NCBI RefSeq assembly: GCF_003144195.1
Contig: NW_020290069.1
Coordinates: forward strand, 16,890 to 80,889
Source: Ceraceosorus guamensis
Lineage: Eukaryota; Basidiomycota; Exobasidiomycetes; Ceraceosorales; Ceraceosoraceae
Direction: 5' to 3'
Length of the DNA: 64,000 bases
Shown: positions 1 to 10,800 of the stretch, piece by piece
Position numbering within the stretch: position 1 is the stretch's first letter
Layout: each line of letters starts with the position of its first letter
Made by a program: the position numbers and the translations under genes
The notes under the pieces: generated by a model
Databases searched by the model: none
What the model saw: only the letters and a program-made list of their open reading frames with translations
What the model was told of the DNA's origin: nothing

Positions 1-3000
1 CCAAAGAGGATGGAGATCGGCCAAACTTTAGCAGGAGCTTTAGTCGCAGCATGCACCTTGGCAACGAGAGTCTGGAAGCGAGCACGGACGAGGAGAATCT
101 GCGCGAGGCTGCATCGAACAAAAGGCGCGCTGCTTTGGAGAGCGGCAACGTCCCAGCATCGCCTGGAAGCGCTTACGAAGATGAGCTCGCCGCTGCGACC
201 TCGCCACTGGCTGGTCGACTCAGCAAAGATGGAAACGTTTCCGAGCTGCGCCAAAAGCTTGCCATGGCTCACAAAAAATCTTCAAAGGACACTCTCGACA
301 AGCGTCGCTTGCGGGAGCAGAATGAAGAGCTCCGACAATTGCTCACCAAGGCTGGTCTCAAGGCACCCGGAGCTAGCGATGTGGAGAGCAGCGACGAGGA
401 CGATGCCGCGTTGTGGGACGATCAGTCTGTCGAGCACAGCCCTTCGGCCAAGCGTGGCAAAGCGCGAGGCGTGCCCAAAAGCAGCACAGGTCGCAACATT
501 GCATCTCGTCTTGGTATCGGTCTTGGACGTCCTTCCAGATCTGCACATGACCAGACTGTCGATGACGAAGATGAGGCCGGACAAGTGGACGACGAAGTGG
601 CGGAGATGCCAGCATCGTCGAGCTCCGGGCTCAGACGAAGCGCTCGTCGTGCCAATGTTCCTCGAAATGTCAGCTTTGGTACGGGAAGCCCTCTGGTCGA
701 GACCGCGTACCTGCCTGGCGAAGACGAGCACGACGCTTCTTCTACTGGCCACTCAACAGAGCAATGGCACGGCACAGAACGAGCAGACACGTCCGTCGTC
801 GATCCACTTCCGCGTCCTCCATCCATGGTCCTCGCCGGCGAGACGCTCGGAGACGAGCTCGAAGGCTTGGGTGACGATGCTGATCGCGCTGGCGGGACCT
901 CCTTCATCGGCGATGAATCTCTTGCTCGCGACCTGGCTTCTGCTCAGCAAGTCACACGCTCCGTCAGCGGACCGTTGCCTCCTGCTGCGGACGACAAGAA
1001 CATGCAGACTGATGCGCAGTCCAGCGCGTTGGCCGACGAGCTCGCGAAGAAGGAACGCGAACACGCTGCAGTGGTGGAGGAGCACACGAAGACGCTCTCT
1101 GCTATCCGCGACGCGCATGCTCAGGCCCTCGAGCAGCGCGATTCGGCCCTCGAAAAGCGCGATCGAGATCATGCAGCCGCTGTGGCGGAGCAACTCGCTG
1201 CGCTTGCAGCTCTTCGCGAGGAACACGCCAATACCCTCAATCAGCGCGACACAGACCACAGCAAGCTCTTGGCGGATCGTGAAAATGCGCACAAAAGCGC
1301 GTTGAGCGAGCTGGTCGCTCAGCACGCCAAGGCGCTCGACGAGCGCGAAGCGGCTGCCGAGCGCGCTGTCGCTGACAAGGAAGAAGAGCACGTCAAAGTC
1401 CTGTCTGCTGCGTTGGCCAAGCAGAATGATACCCACAAGGTGGCTTCTGAAGAAGCGCGCACTCGACATGCCAAGGCGCTCGCAGAGGAAGTCGCCAAGG
1501 GCGCACTGACGCTCAAGGCTGCTGAAGAAGCCCACCGCAAGCTGGTTTCTGAAACGAAAGACTCTCACAAACGCGCGATTGACCGGCTTGAAGCGGACCA
1601 CGACAAGGCGCTCAAGAGCAAAGATGGCAAGCATGCCAGCCAGATCGAAGACCTCCATTTGTCTCACGATGCCTATGTGCGAGACCTGGAGCAGGCATTC
1701 AATCGAAACCTTCGAGAGCGCGACGAGATCATTCGCAAAAGTCGCGAGGAAGTCGAGAAGATGCGCGAGCGCTTGTCGACGCTCGAGAACGAGCTCGAGC
1801 GACTGCGCAGAGAGATTCAGGCCAGCGCTGCAGCTATTTTGGCAGCCGAGAGCGCCAAGCGCGAGCTTGAACATTCAGCTGAGGAGACCAAAGCGGAGCT
1901 GGAAGAGGCACGGGCGATCATCGCCACTCACAATGAAAAAGAAGACGATGCATTTGAAGATGCCTCCGAGGCTCCTTCGCTCAGCCCCAATCGTACCGCG
2001 CTCGAGCTGGACGACGGCAAGCATGACGCAGCTGTCGCCATGGACAGGAGCGGCACGGAACAGTCCACCCAGACCCAGAGCGAGGTCGACTCGCCCCCCA
2101 CGCCTGCCGACATTGAAGCCTTCCCATCTCCGCCTGCTGCAAAGGCTCGCGAACTCAAAGAGTCTGCTGCACAAACGGATCACGAGATGTGGGCAAGGGT
2201 TCAAGAGACGCAACTCACACGAGCTGGTCTTCCCATTCCCAACAACGTCTTGATGCTCGGCGGCGGTGCTGCCCATCAGCACGTGCGCGATTCCGTCTCC
2301 ACCTTTGGCGGCAACCGAGATGGCACTCGTATCGATCCGACATCCTCCACGATGATGTACACTGTGGGTGCTTTGACGCGTCAACAAGCTGCAGCTAGCG
2401 TTAGCAGTCGCCGTCCATCCATGGACTCGACCATCTCAACCGATGCTCGCTTTGCCAACCCCAACGAAGTCGCGTTGGGCCAGATCCCGGATCGCAGCAA
2501 GCCTCCAGTGATGGATGTGCCTCCTCCACCGAGCATGCCTCCTCCTGCGAACCTTCCTAATCGTCCCACTCCTCGAGGACGTACGTCCACTTCCAACAGT
2601 GCACAAGACAAGCCCCCAGCTCGCCCTACGTCGCCCCCTCCAGCCGAGCTGGTTGCTGCTGCTGGACGGCGAGGCAGTACTCTTCAGGTTCCGCCCGGAG
2701 AACGCGATGCCCTACCGGCCCGCTCCGCAAGCCGCGCTTCGGGTTACAGCGGAGCAGCTTCGAGCAATGCGATGGCTAGCACGGACTCGACAAGCAGAGG
2801 GGCGCCCAACGGCCCTCATTCGCGCATCGCTTCCAACCAGCACTCGGCGCCGGGCGATGCGGCGAGCGTGGCCAGTCGTCGAAGCCGCGTGTCTGCGTCG
2901 AACCTGGCTCAGCAGCATTTGCGGGCACCATCGGGAGGATCTTTCCGCTCAGACGTGACTTCGATGCTTAGTCCGCGGATGTCTATCGCTTCGTCCAGAG

Positions 3001-4694
3001 CCTCAGAATACGTTGATGCTCGGAACCCAGGTACTGGTGCAACAGGTCCAAGCAGCACCAAGGGCATGCCTCCCGGTACGGACCCAGAGGTCATTGCCGC
3101 CATCACTCAAACGATGATTGGCAACTATATGCACAAGTATGTCCGTCGTGGGCTAGGCAGGACGGGTCTATCAGACAAGCGCCATCAGAGGTACTTTTGG
3201 CTGCATCCCTACACCAAGATGCTGAGCTGGACAATGACCGATCCCGGAGGTAAAGGAGTGCAGGAAAGCACCTACAAGAGCGCAGTCATCGAGGACATTG
3301 AAGTGGTTGAGGACAACAACCCAAGTCCGCCTGGACTGTATCACCTCAGCATCATCGTCAAGACTCCTGCTAGGGACATGAAGATTACCGCTCCTAATCG
3401 CGAGCGACACGAAATGTGGGTCTCTGCTCTGGGCTACTTGACCAGTCGAACGCAGCTGCAGGCCAACGCTGGTCTTGGTCGGGTGCAGAACGGAAGGGGC
3501 GGCGCGTCCACGCTCGCCATGCAGCCTAACCGCGCAGACGAGGCGGATCCTGATCGGCCGGCTTCTAGACGCGAGCGAGTCAGCTCGAGCCGCGCTGCTT
3601 CGATCACTTCTCGCCGTCTGCTCTCTCCTAGACGCAGCATGGCCTCGCTTGGCGCGGGAGCACGTACGCGCTCGGAAAACATCCTCGACACGGGGGACAA
3701 CACCGAGACCACCCCTCGACCTCGCGCTGGTACGATTGGTGCTTCGTCCATTCTTAGCAACAAGCGACGCGATACGGCAGCTCACGAATACCTCTCGCAG
3801 TGGGGCGAGGTGGGAAGGAACAATGGTCCATCTAGTCCGTCTAGCTACGGCAAGTCATCCCGCAAGAGTTTTGGCCACTCGCGCAATCTCGCATCTGATC
3901 TTTACGGAGAAAGCTCTCAGTACAGACCATCTTCGCGCACGAGTTACGCAGCGCCTGCGGATCCTCGTCTGCAGACTGCCGAGCAGATGCTGGAGGAGGA
4001 TCAAGAACGTGGAGGGTATGATGGGCTGGAAAATGTCCGAGCCTGCTGCAACGGAGCTCACGATGTGGGCGAGCTGGCGCATCGCAAGTACAAGGAAGAC
4101 TTGCGAAAGAAGAGGGAGAAGGAGTATCGCGACCTTGCGCGCACGCACAGGGAAGCTAGCGGTACGGCCAGTATCCGCTCTCGACACTCTAGGCAGGGCA
4201 GTCAAGGAAGCTCGGTTGCAGGTGGAGGCATCAAGAGCTGGAGAGATACGCTGAAACGAGCTCCTAGCGGCACCTCCACAGTGGCATCGCGCAACGAGCC
4301 TGCCACCAGCAGCTCTCCGCCCCAGCTCGGACCCTTGAATCTGAACACGCCGCTGGAAAAACGCGGCAAGCAGACTTCGAGCAGCCAGGGCAGCAAGAGT
4401 CCAGGCATCTTTTCCGCCATGACGGGTCAAAACGCTGCGCCTCGCGCTAGCGTCAACAGTAGCGCCGAGCAGCCCATGTCTGCCAGGACCTCCAACTCGG
4501 CGGAATGGTACTCTAGCCCGGAAGATTTGGCCGCCTTCATCGAGATTGGCGAGCCTCAAGTTGATGCGTCGGCCAAGACGACAGAGTTTGGATCGAGCGC
4601 TGGCAGCGCTACGCCCACCGCCAGGGATACCAACACGTTTTCCCAAAGAGTCAGCGCGATCAGAAAGAGCGCTGGCACATCTTCCAAGGCGTAA
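1..4694 (+). CDS. num1: Num1/ApsA/Mcp5-type cortical anchor protein, 5' partial
   Basis: The frame is open from base 3 to a TAA at 4692-4694, so the gene starts left of the window; the first visible Met codon is at 51, with 16 in-frame codons before it. About 1,560 residues are visible in one exon. They run: a Ser/acidic-rich N-terminal part, a long Ala/Glu/Lys/Arg-rich coiled coil (about nt 1000-1930), Pro/Ser-rich linkers, and a pleckstrin-homology domain at about nt 3105-3460 with the Trp of 'HEMWVSALGYL' near its C-terminal helix. A basic, Ser-rich tail follows. Num1/ApsA/Mcp5 proteins anchor dynein and mitochondria at the cell cortex through a lipid-binding C-terminal PH domain. The coiled coil plus late PH layout supports that family. 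The role is inferred from the family, and the PH match is by motif reading only. Confidence 0.75.
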   Translation, partial: KEDGDRPNFSRSFSRSMHLGNESLEASTDEENLREAASNKRRAALESGNVPASPGSAYEDELAAATSPLAGRLSKDGNVSELRQKLAMAHKKSSKDTLDKRRLREQNEELRQLLTKAGLKAPGASDVESSDEDDAALWDDQSVEHSPSAKRGKARGVPKSSTGRNIASRLGIGLGRPSRSAHDQTVDDEDEAGQVDDEVAEMPASSSSGLRRSARRANVPRNVSFGTGSPLVETAYLPGEDEHDASSTGHSTEQWHGTERADTSVVDPLPRPPSMVLAGETLGDELEGLGDDADRAGGTSFIGDESLARDLASAQQVTRSVSGPLPPAADDKNMQTDAQSSALADELAKKEREHAAVVEEHTKTLSAIRDAHAQALEQRDSALEKRDRDHAAAVAEQLAALAALREEHANTLNQRDTDHSKLLADRENAHKSALSELVAQHAKALDEREAAAERAVADKEEEHVKVLSAALAKQNDTHKVASEEARTRHAKALAEEVAKGALTLKAAEEAHRKLVSETKDSHKRAIDRLEADHDKALKSKDGKHASQIEDLHLSHDAYVRDLEQAFNRNLRERDEIIRKSREEVEKMRERLSTLENELERLRREIQASAAAILAAESAKRELEHSAEETKAELEEARAIIATHNEKEDDAFEDASEAPSLSPNRTALELDDGKHDAAVAMDRSGTEQSTQTQSEVDSPPTPADIEAFPSPPAAKARELKESAAQTDHEMWARVQETQLTRAGLPIPNNVLMLGGGAAHQHVRDSVSTFGGNRDGTRIDPTSSTMMYTVGALTRQQAAASVSSRRPSMDSTISTDARFANPNEVALGQIPDRSKPPVMDVPPPPSMPPPANLPNRPTPRGRTSTSNSAQDKPPARPTSPPPAELVAAAGRRGSTLQVPPGERDALPARSASRASGYSGAASSNAMASTDSTSRGAPNGPHSRIASNQHSAPGDAASVASRRSRVSASNLAQQHLRAPSGGSFRSDVTSMLSPRMSIASSRASEYVDARNPGTGATGPSSTKGMPPGTDPEVIAAITQTMIGNYMHKYVRRGLGRTGLSDKRHQRYFWLHPYTKMLSWTMTDPGGKGVQESTYKSAVIEDIEVVEDNNPSPPGLYHLSIIVKTPARDMKITAPNRERHEMWVSALGYLTSRTQLQANAGLGRVQNGRGGASTLAMQPNRADEADPDRPASRRERVSSSRAASITSRRLLSPRRSMASLGAGARTRSENILDTGDNTETTPRPRAGTIGASSILSNKRRDTAAHEYLSQWGEVGRNNGPSSPSSYGKSSRKSFGHSRNLASDLYGESSQYRPSSRTSYAAPADPRLQTAEQMLEEDQERGGYDGLENVRACCNGAHDVGELAHRKYKEDLRKKREKEYRDLARTHREASGTASIRSRHSRQGSQGSSVAGGGIKSWRDTLKRAPSGTSTVASRNEPATSSSPPQLGPLNLNTPLEKRGKQTSSSQGSKSPGIFSAMTGQNAAPRASVNSSAEQPMSARTSNSAEWYSSPEDLAAFIEIGEPQVDASAKTTEFGSSAGSATPTARDTNTFSQRVSAIRKSAGTSSKA

Positions 4695-5123
4695 TCAGGT
4701 ACCGCATCTCGACCCTCAAAAGAAAAGGCTGCTGCGACGAACGTTTGCCGGTCACCGTGATTGAGAAGTCCCCCGCTCTCATGCACATCATTCACTATAT
4801 GCCCGTCCTTCTTCATCTTCTCGTGACTACACCAACTGCATGTTTGTCTTTCTCCCCTTCACAACCATTCACCTTCTTTTTCTTCTTCTGCACGCACACT
4901 CGAGTATGTTCCCACCCCCTTCCGTTTCTCTACGCTTTGTGACGATGATCAAACTCTCAACATTGCCACGCGCCGACAAGACATGCCCTACGCCATCTGT
5001 CAAGCGGTGTGATTGCGCTTTCAAGTCGGTCTTGAGGAGCGCGTGCGAGGTGCGAGGAGCGAGGTGCGAGGAGCAAGGAGCGTGTCTGACTGCTACGCTG
5101 AGGGGCAAGAGCGAGCGCACGTG
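4695..5123. other. Intergenic spacer between convergent genes
   Basis: No gene is seen. The spacer is pyrimidine-rich (CTT/TTC runs near 4860-4890) and holds short imperfect repeats of a GCGAGGTGCGAGGAG type near 5040-5080. It lies between the stops of two convergent genes, so it probably contains both 3' untranslated regions. Confidence 0.6.
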
Positions 5124-6490
5124 CTAAATGTGCACCTGTCTGGAAATGCCAATTTGAAAAGTGGGCTCGTCGTTCGCAGATGTGCGGAACGCGGCAGGGG
5201 AAGGAATACTGTGCAAGCCAGCCCTCTTGATAGCCATGAAAGCCTTTTGAGCCAAGAAGGAATGCGCTCTGGTCTGTGGCGTCGGTAGGAGAAGCATGTG
5301 TGTGTGTGTGTGTGAGCGAAGCGCTGGGTTGCTGTGCGCCTGCATGTCTATGAACGGGGATATAGGAACGCCGGGGCGCACCACGATCTGACCTGCGCGG
5401 ACTCACGGTGGGATGATATAGATCCCAAAAGAGGTGCTGGTCTGGCTCGGCACACAGAGATCGAGGAGCTTCGCCATAAGCCCCCACGAGGCACGGCTTG
5501 TCCGTCACTTTGAACGCGTCTCCACCGCCCAGCGTCGAGTCCACGTCGCCGTCGAAGAGGACGATGCGGAGCAGGGGATGAGCGCGTAGGTACGCTTTTG
5601 CGCGCTTTTGCAGAGCAAGGTGAAGAGCTTTGGAGTAGGCGCTGAAGGAGGCTTGTACGGATGGAGAGGAGGCGGAAGTGTATGGTAACGCGTCCAGTTT
5701 GGGGCCGTATGGGATGATGAAATGGATGGCGCCTACAGCGGAATGTGGAAAGAAGAAGAAGAAGCATGAGCCTAGCCAATATCAGTGGTGTGCTTGCGCC
5801 CCGACCCGCATCTAGACTCACCGGCTTTGCGAAGCGCCTCGACGGCCTGCATCAATCTCTTCGCGCTGCCCTCCGCAAATTTCTCGGGCGATTCGAAAAT
5901 GGGCGTGCCGATGGCAAAGAAAATGTCGTTCAAGCCTCCGCTGACCAAAAAGAGCTTCTTGGCATTGCTGATGTGAATGCTGCCTCGCTTGGAGGACAGA
6001 TAGGTGTCGATCTGAGCAAATACGTCGGGTACGGGAATGGTGCTCTTCGGACCAGTATACCCTTGCACTCGCGTATTGTCGATCGTAGCGCCTCCGTACG
6101 ACAAATCCCTCAACCCCTGGTCCGTGATCGGCCCGCTTGGTGAGCGAGAGAAGAGCGAGCGAGCGAGATATTCGACGTAAGTAGGACCGTTGGAGAATCG
6201 ACCATTGAAGTAGGCTGGATCAGCAGGCCAGGTCTTGTTAGTGAGCAGATAGGAACCGTTGCCATTGTCCGTCAGCGAGTCCTGCAGGCGTAGAAATCCC
6301 GGGGGGGAACAGACGCGTGCGTGGATCATTTCACGTCAGCCAGAGGGCACACTGCCGGGGCCGTAGAATGCGCGTCACTCACACCAAAGTTGACGAGCTC
6401 GGTGATTACGCCAAGCTTGACAGGTTTGGCGCTGGCAAGGGACGCCAGAGCGAGAGCGCCGAACACGAGCAGAGGGACTGAGCAGCGCAT
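5124..6490 (-). CDS. Secreted GDSL (SGNH) esterase/acylhydrolase, four exons
   Basis: Exons on the minus strand: 6490-6383, 6281-5822, 5732-5407 and 5273-5124; phases agree and give about 347 residues. Introns are 101, 89 and 133 nt, all with GTGAGT donors. The start at 6490 is chosen because it opens directly onto a signal peptide (MRCSVPLLVFGALALASLAS); an in-frame ATG at 6538 adds 16 residues that would precede it. The first intron splits the family's block I so that splicing yields FGDSLTDNGN (nucleophile Ser). SGGLND carries the oxyanion Asn, and WDLYHPT near the C-terminus carries the Asp-x-x-His pair. Fungal members of this family are secreted ester hydrolases; the substrate here cannot be told. 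The last intron holds a (TG)n run near 5296-5313. Confidence 0.85.
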
Positions 6491-7811
6491 CGTCGGGGCG
6501 AACCTGCTTGACGTACGCGCGATTGGCGAGAAATGCACCGCGCCGTGTAGGAGATCTCAATGTGGTGCGCGTGGAAATTGACAAACTGGAATAAGCAACG
6601 CACTCGAAAGGAATGAAGGTGTGACGAGTGCGGAGCGCTACGCAGAAGAGCGAAGGAGAGAGAGAGAGAGAGACCCTCGAGCTTGTCGTTCAAATGCTTT
6701 TGACGCTGCTTTCAGAAGGGACTACTCTTCCGCCTACCAAACGGCGCAGTCCTGAACCGGCGGGGAATGGTGGTGGAGCGCAAAGTTCAGCTGTGACCTT
6801 GACCATGCAGCTATCGATCGAGCGACAGTATGAGGCGAGGCTTTCTGCTGACTCGCACTTTTACATGCCACTCACGACTGCCGTCAGAATAGCGCTGTGT
6901 TCGTCTGTTTCTTCTGAAATGCTTTGGCATTCATGCCGCTGCAAGAGGGCGTGTTGGGGCCGCGTGATGGATGGATGGATGGATGAGTTAGTGCATGGAT
7001 GATGGTACCTTTATCATACATGCGCGCATGCACATGCATCTGCTGTCTCACATTCACATTCACATTCACATTCACATTCACATTNNNNNNNNNNNNNNNN
7101 NNNNNNNNNNNNNNNNNNNNNNNNNNNNNNNNNNNNNNNNNNNNNNNNNNNNNNACATTTACATTTACATTTACATTTACATTTACATTTACATTCACAT
7201 TCACATTCACATTCACCCAAAATTTGAATTCGGTGACTTGCCAGAGAGCGAGAGGCGCCCCGTGCGTGCAGGGATATTCGATATGCGGAGATGAGTGCAT
7301 ATAACATTGAGTAAGGTTATTTCGCCGTAACAACATGCATGCGTGCATGCATGCATGCCACTTTCATTTTGTGCTGCTGGGCGCCGCGAGCCGTATCGAC
7401 TTTTCGCCGGGGCATTTCGAGTGCTGCAGCATGGAGAAGGCCCCCTGTATTCCTGACCGCGCGCAGTAATGATGGATGCAGCCAGCAGGAGCGGCGCGAG
7501 CTGTTGCAGCCATGCAAGGCCATCTCGCGCCAAAAGATCCGGAGTGTGCAGCAGAAGAGATCGAATCAGAACGGCTCAAAGCAATCACGAATCTGCGATG
7601 ATTTGATTGTGCAGACAATCTTGAATGCTCCCGCCCATCTCGCGCGACCATGATCGGGGCGCGTGGCTTGGAATTTGCGTGGGAGGAGAAAGGCCATGTC
7701 GGAGCATGGTCGTGAGTGCATGGTTGGTGTCTTGAGCAGCTTTCCTCCTGCCCGCGGGAAATTCGCCTGCGCGCATCAGAGAGATCTCGATCGAGGGGGC
7801 GTGCGTGGCCC
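6491..7811. other. Intergenic region with simple repeats and an assembly gap
   Basis: No gene is seen. The region contains a GATG run (6967-6986), the ACATTC/ACATTT array with the gap, and an alternating GCATGC tract near 7333-7358. It separates the 5' end of the GDSL gene from the 3' end of the polyketide synthase gene. Confidence 0.6.
7049..7216. repeat. ACATTC/ACATTT hexanucleotide array interrupted by a 70-base N gap
   Basis: Units of ACATTC run from about 7049 to 7084. Ns fill 7085-7154. The array then resumes as ACATTT units and changes back to ACATTC, ending about 7216. The gap lies wholly inside the array, so its true length is unknown. Confidence 0.95.
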
Positions 7812-10800
7812 TCAAGGCTTGTGATTCACCGCGATGAGCGCATCTGCCGCTACTGCGCATATCTCCTGCAACGTGGCCATACCCGTGTCGAGAGACTCGG
7901 GCAGCTCGATGCCGAGCTTCTCTTTGACCTGGCTGGTCAGTTCGAGGTGGTACAAGGAGTCCCAACCGTACGTTTCCAGTCGCTGGTCATCTCGAAACTC
8001 CTCCCGCGCATGATCGTCGTGGAAGCCAAAGATGTGCAGCACGAGCTCCTTGATATCGCGCGCGACATGACGAGGATCCGCACCTGGGGCAATACGCGCA
8101 GGAGCTTCCAAGTCGCTTTCCTCCTCCAGCAGCCGTGGGGATGGGGAGGCGGACGTCGAAAGGCCGTTTGCCGCGGGCGGCGCGGGAGGTGACGGTATTG
8201 CTGGTTCTTGCATTTGCACAGCGACAGTACCAGACTGCACCAGCGATGCAGGCAATTCTGCAAGAGCACCTGTGAAGTCGTCGACGATTGTGGAAGCGGC
8301 GGCAGGGAGGCGAGGGGAAGAAGCAGATCGCTGGCTTGCTAATGAATCGAGCAGATGTCTCCATTGTGGATCAAGCCTGTATTTGCTGTGTGGGTCATCT
8401 ACCATATCATGAGCGAGTGTGGCGAGGTAAAGCATTGCAGGCGGACTTTCCATTAGCATCAACTTTTCGATTTCCCTGTACGCCTTGGTGTCAACGAGCG
8501 GCGGGCATTCGGCGTTCAGAGCAGGGCTCAAACCATCCAGCATAGGTGAGCCGGGCCAAGACCCAAATCCGATAGCCATGGCGGGCAGACCTTGAGTCCG
8601 CCTGAAACTTGCAAGCGAGTTCAAGAAGAAGTTGGCAGCAAGGTAGTTCGTCATAGCAGGGAACACATTCACGGTGCTGCGATCCAGATCGACGACGTCA
8701 AGTGTCAGTAGAGGCTGGCAACATTACAAGTAGAAGTGCCGTCACTCACGCAAAGGTAGAGAAGAGGACAAAATGTTCAAGAGTACTCGGGGCGTGCTGG
8801 TGCAAGTTCCAGGCACCCTTCACTTTCGGTGCGAAGACTTCATCGTACGCCTCGCGCGACTGCACGCGAACTAGGGCAGGTCGAGTCACTCCGGCAGCGT
8901 GCACGATGCCTTTGACGGTACCAGGCACTCGTTTCATTGCGTTCGACACGCTAAAGCTGCTGTGCAGGTCGACGGTTTCGTAATGCACTTGCACATCCGC
9001 AGGCAAGCGCTTCCGAACATCAGCCAAATAATTCTGCGAGCGTACAAGCAACAAAATAAAATATTTCAGCTTGCTCTGCACAGATGTAGGTGGAGACCGG
9101 AGCTGCTTACTGGATCTTGTTTGCGCCTACCAAATATAGCAACCTGCTGTATTCTCTGAGATTTGACGAGCCAGGGTAATATAACCGTCATAATGGTCCC
9201 CGAAGCACCGGTGATCACCCAAGTGCCTTCAGAAGGCAAACGGTGTTGGATCTGAGCAGGCTGATACTTGTCCAAGCTTGGTGCCAATCTTCGAACAACA
9301 CCATCGACGATTTCGTATCGGAAAGGTCCTGGCGGAAGGCTCTGCGCCGACAGAGCCAGTATCTCTTCGGTAGCAGAAGCTATTTGCGCGGGCCGAAGGA
9401 GCGCGCAAGTGTCCAGAGCGACGCAAGTTGTCCGGCCACGCAGTTCGTTCGCAAAGCCAGACACCATCCCATGCAGAGTACTCGAGATGACGCCGCTAGG
9501 GCTGGTGACATGACCGTGCAGCGCGTCTCGTGTTATGACGACGGCAGACCACGCAGAAGTCTGATTCACAAGTGCCTTCATCAATGACAGCAGCCTTGCG
9601 CTTATCAGATCGACATGATCCATAGCCAACTCGGGACTTGCATCGATCACGCTCAACGGCCAGGCGCATATCAGCGCCTGCTTGCCGCTTGAGCTACCAG
9701 CGTTACGCGACAAGGCCTTGCTCATGGCGACGTCGTCTGCGGCGCTGGAAATGAGCTCAACAGAGTGATGAGATCGGAGATTCTCATAGACGTCTTGTCG
9801 GCTAGTGATGACACGCCCGTCGGCGCCGGAAAGATTGAGTAATTCTTTCGCAAGCTCAACGTCATCTGCTAGTATCGTAAAGCTGCTGTGCGTAGTGCGA
9901 GCCGAAGTGAGGGCGCGTGAGCGCACAGGTTTCCAAGTGCGCTGCGCAACAAAGTGGTCGAAAGGCGGCAGCGACCGCTCAGGTAGAGAGTCGACTTGTG
10001 AGTGAGAAACAGCAGGTGGGCTAAATGATGCATTTCTCCGCTTGTCCTTGTCTGAAATGCTCGCTGTGATGACACGCAGTGGCACGTCGATGCAGTGTAG
10101 ACCTTGAGCAGCAGCGATGGTTTGTTCACCATTGTGGACGAACCAGTCGACCGGTCTTTCATCGACAAGGCGAACCGTTGCCCGAGTGTCGCCCCAATCT
10201 GCGCCAGGCAAAATCAGGGAGAAGCGCTCCAAAGCGCTAGGCAGTAGCAAGGTCTTTAGATGACGCTGCTGCGTCGAAGCACAAGCGTGCATGCAGGCAT
10301 CCATAGCTCCTGGATCGAACATCCAAGAGGAAGGCTCGCACAGTGATGCTCCAAAAGTCACATTGAGGTCACCACCCCGGCGCTGACGGAGCGCAATGCG
10401 TTGAAAGTGACCTGAAAGGTCGAATGGCGAGCCTTCGCGCAGTGCGGCATAAAAAGTCTCGTCGATGGGAGCTCGAAGAGCCGGGGCAATGTCCGATTGT
10501 TTCGCGTGTGCTTGAGCTGGCGCAACGCCAAATTGCCCACCGATCTCTCCCGTCATCACGACCAAAGATGCCGTCGTTTGAGAAGGTAGCCTCGCAAACA
10601 GCCTGAAGGTGCTGTGCGCCTCCACTTCGAGACGCAAGCTCACGCTCTCGAGCTCCGCATCTGATACGGCCACAGGCCGCAAGAATTTCAGGTTGCTCAA
10701 CGTCGACGCAGAAGAGAGCCGTTCATGCCTAGAACAACATTTGAGAACATATTCCATCATGCTTGAGACGAGCGAGGGTGGGGGCGACGGTCAGCATAAG

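Noticed and set aside
282-2387. Long open frames on the minus strand and in other plus frames over the Num1-like gene
   Set aside because: They are shadows of a GC-rich coding frame; their translations lack any domain and overlap the PH/coiled-coil gene.
5124-6490. GDSL esterase as a member of the biosynthetic cluster
   Set aside because: It is separated by a 1.3-kb repeat region, is secreted, and has no functional tie to the synthases that can be seen.
6884-7304. Open frames across the N gap (VNVNVN, FTFTFT, IYIYIY repeats)
   Set aside because: They are translations of the hexanucleotide array and undefined bases, not genes.
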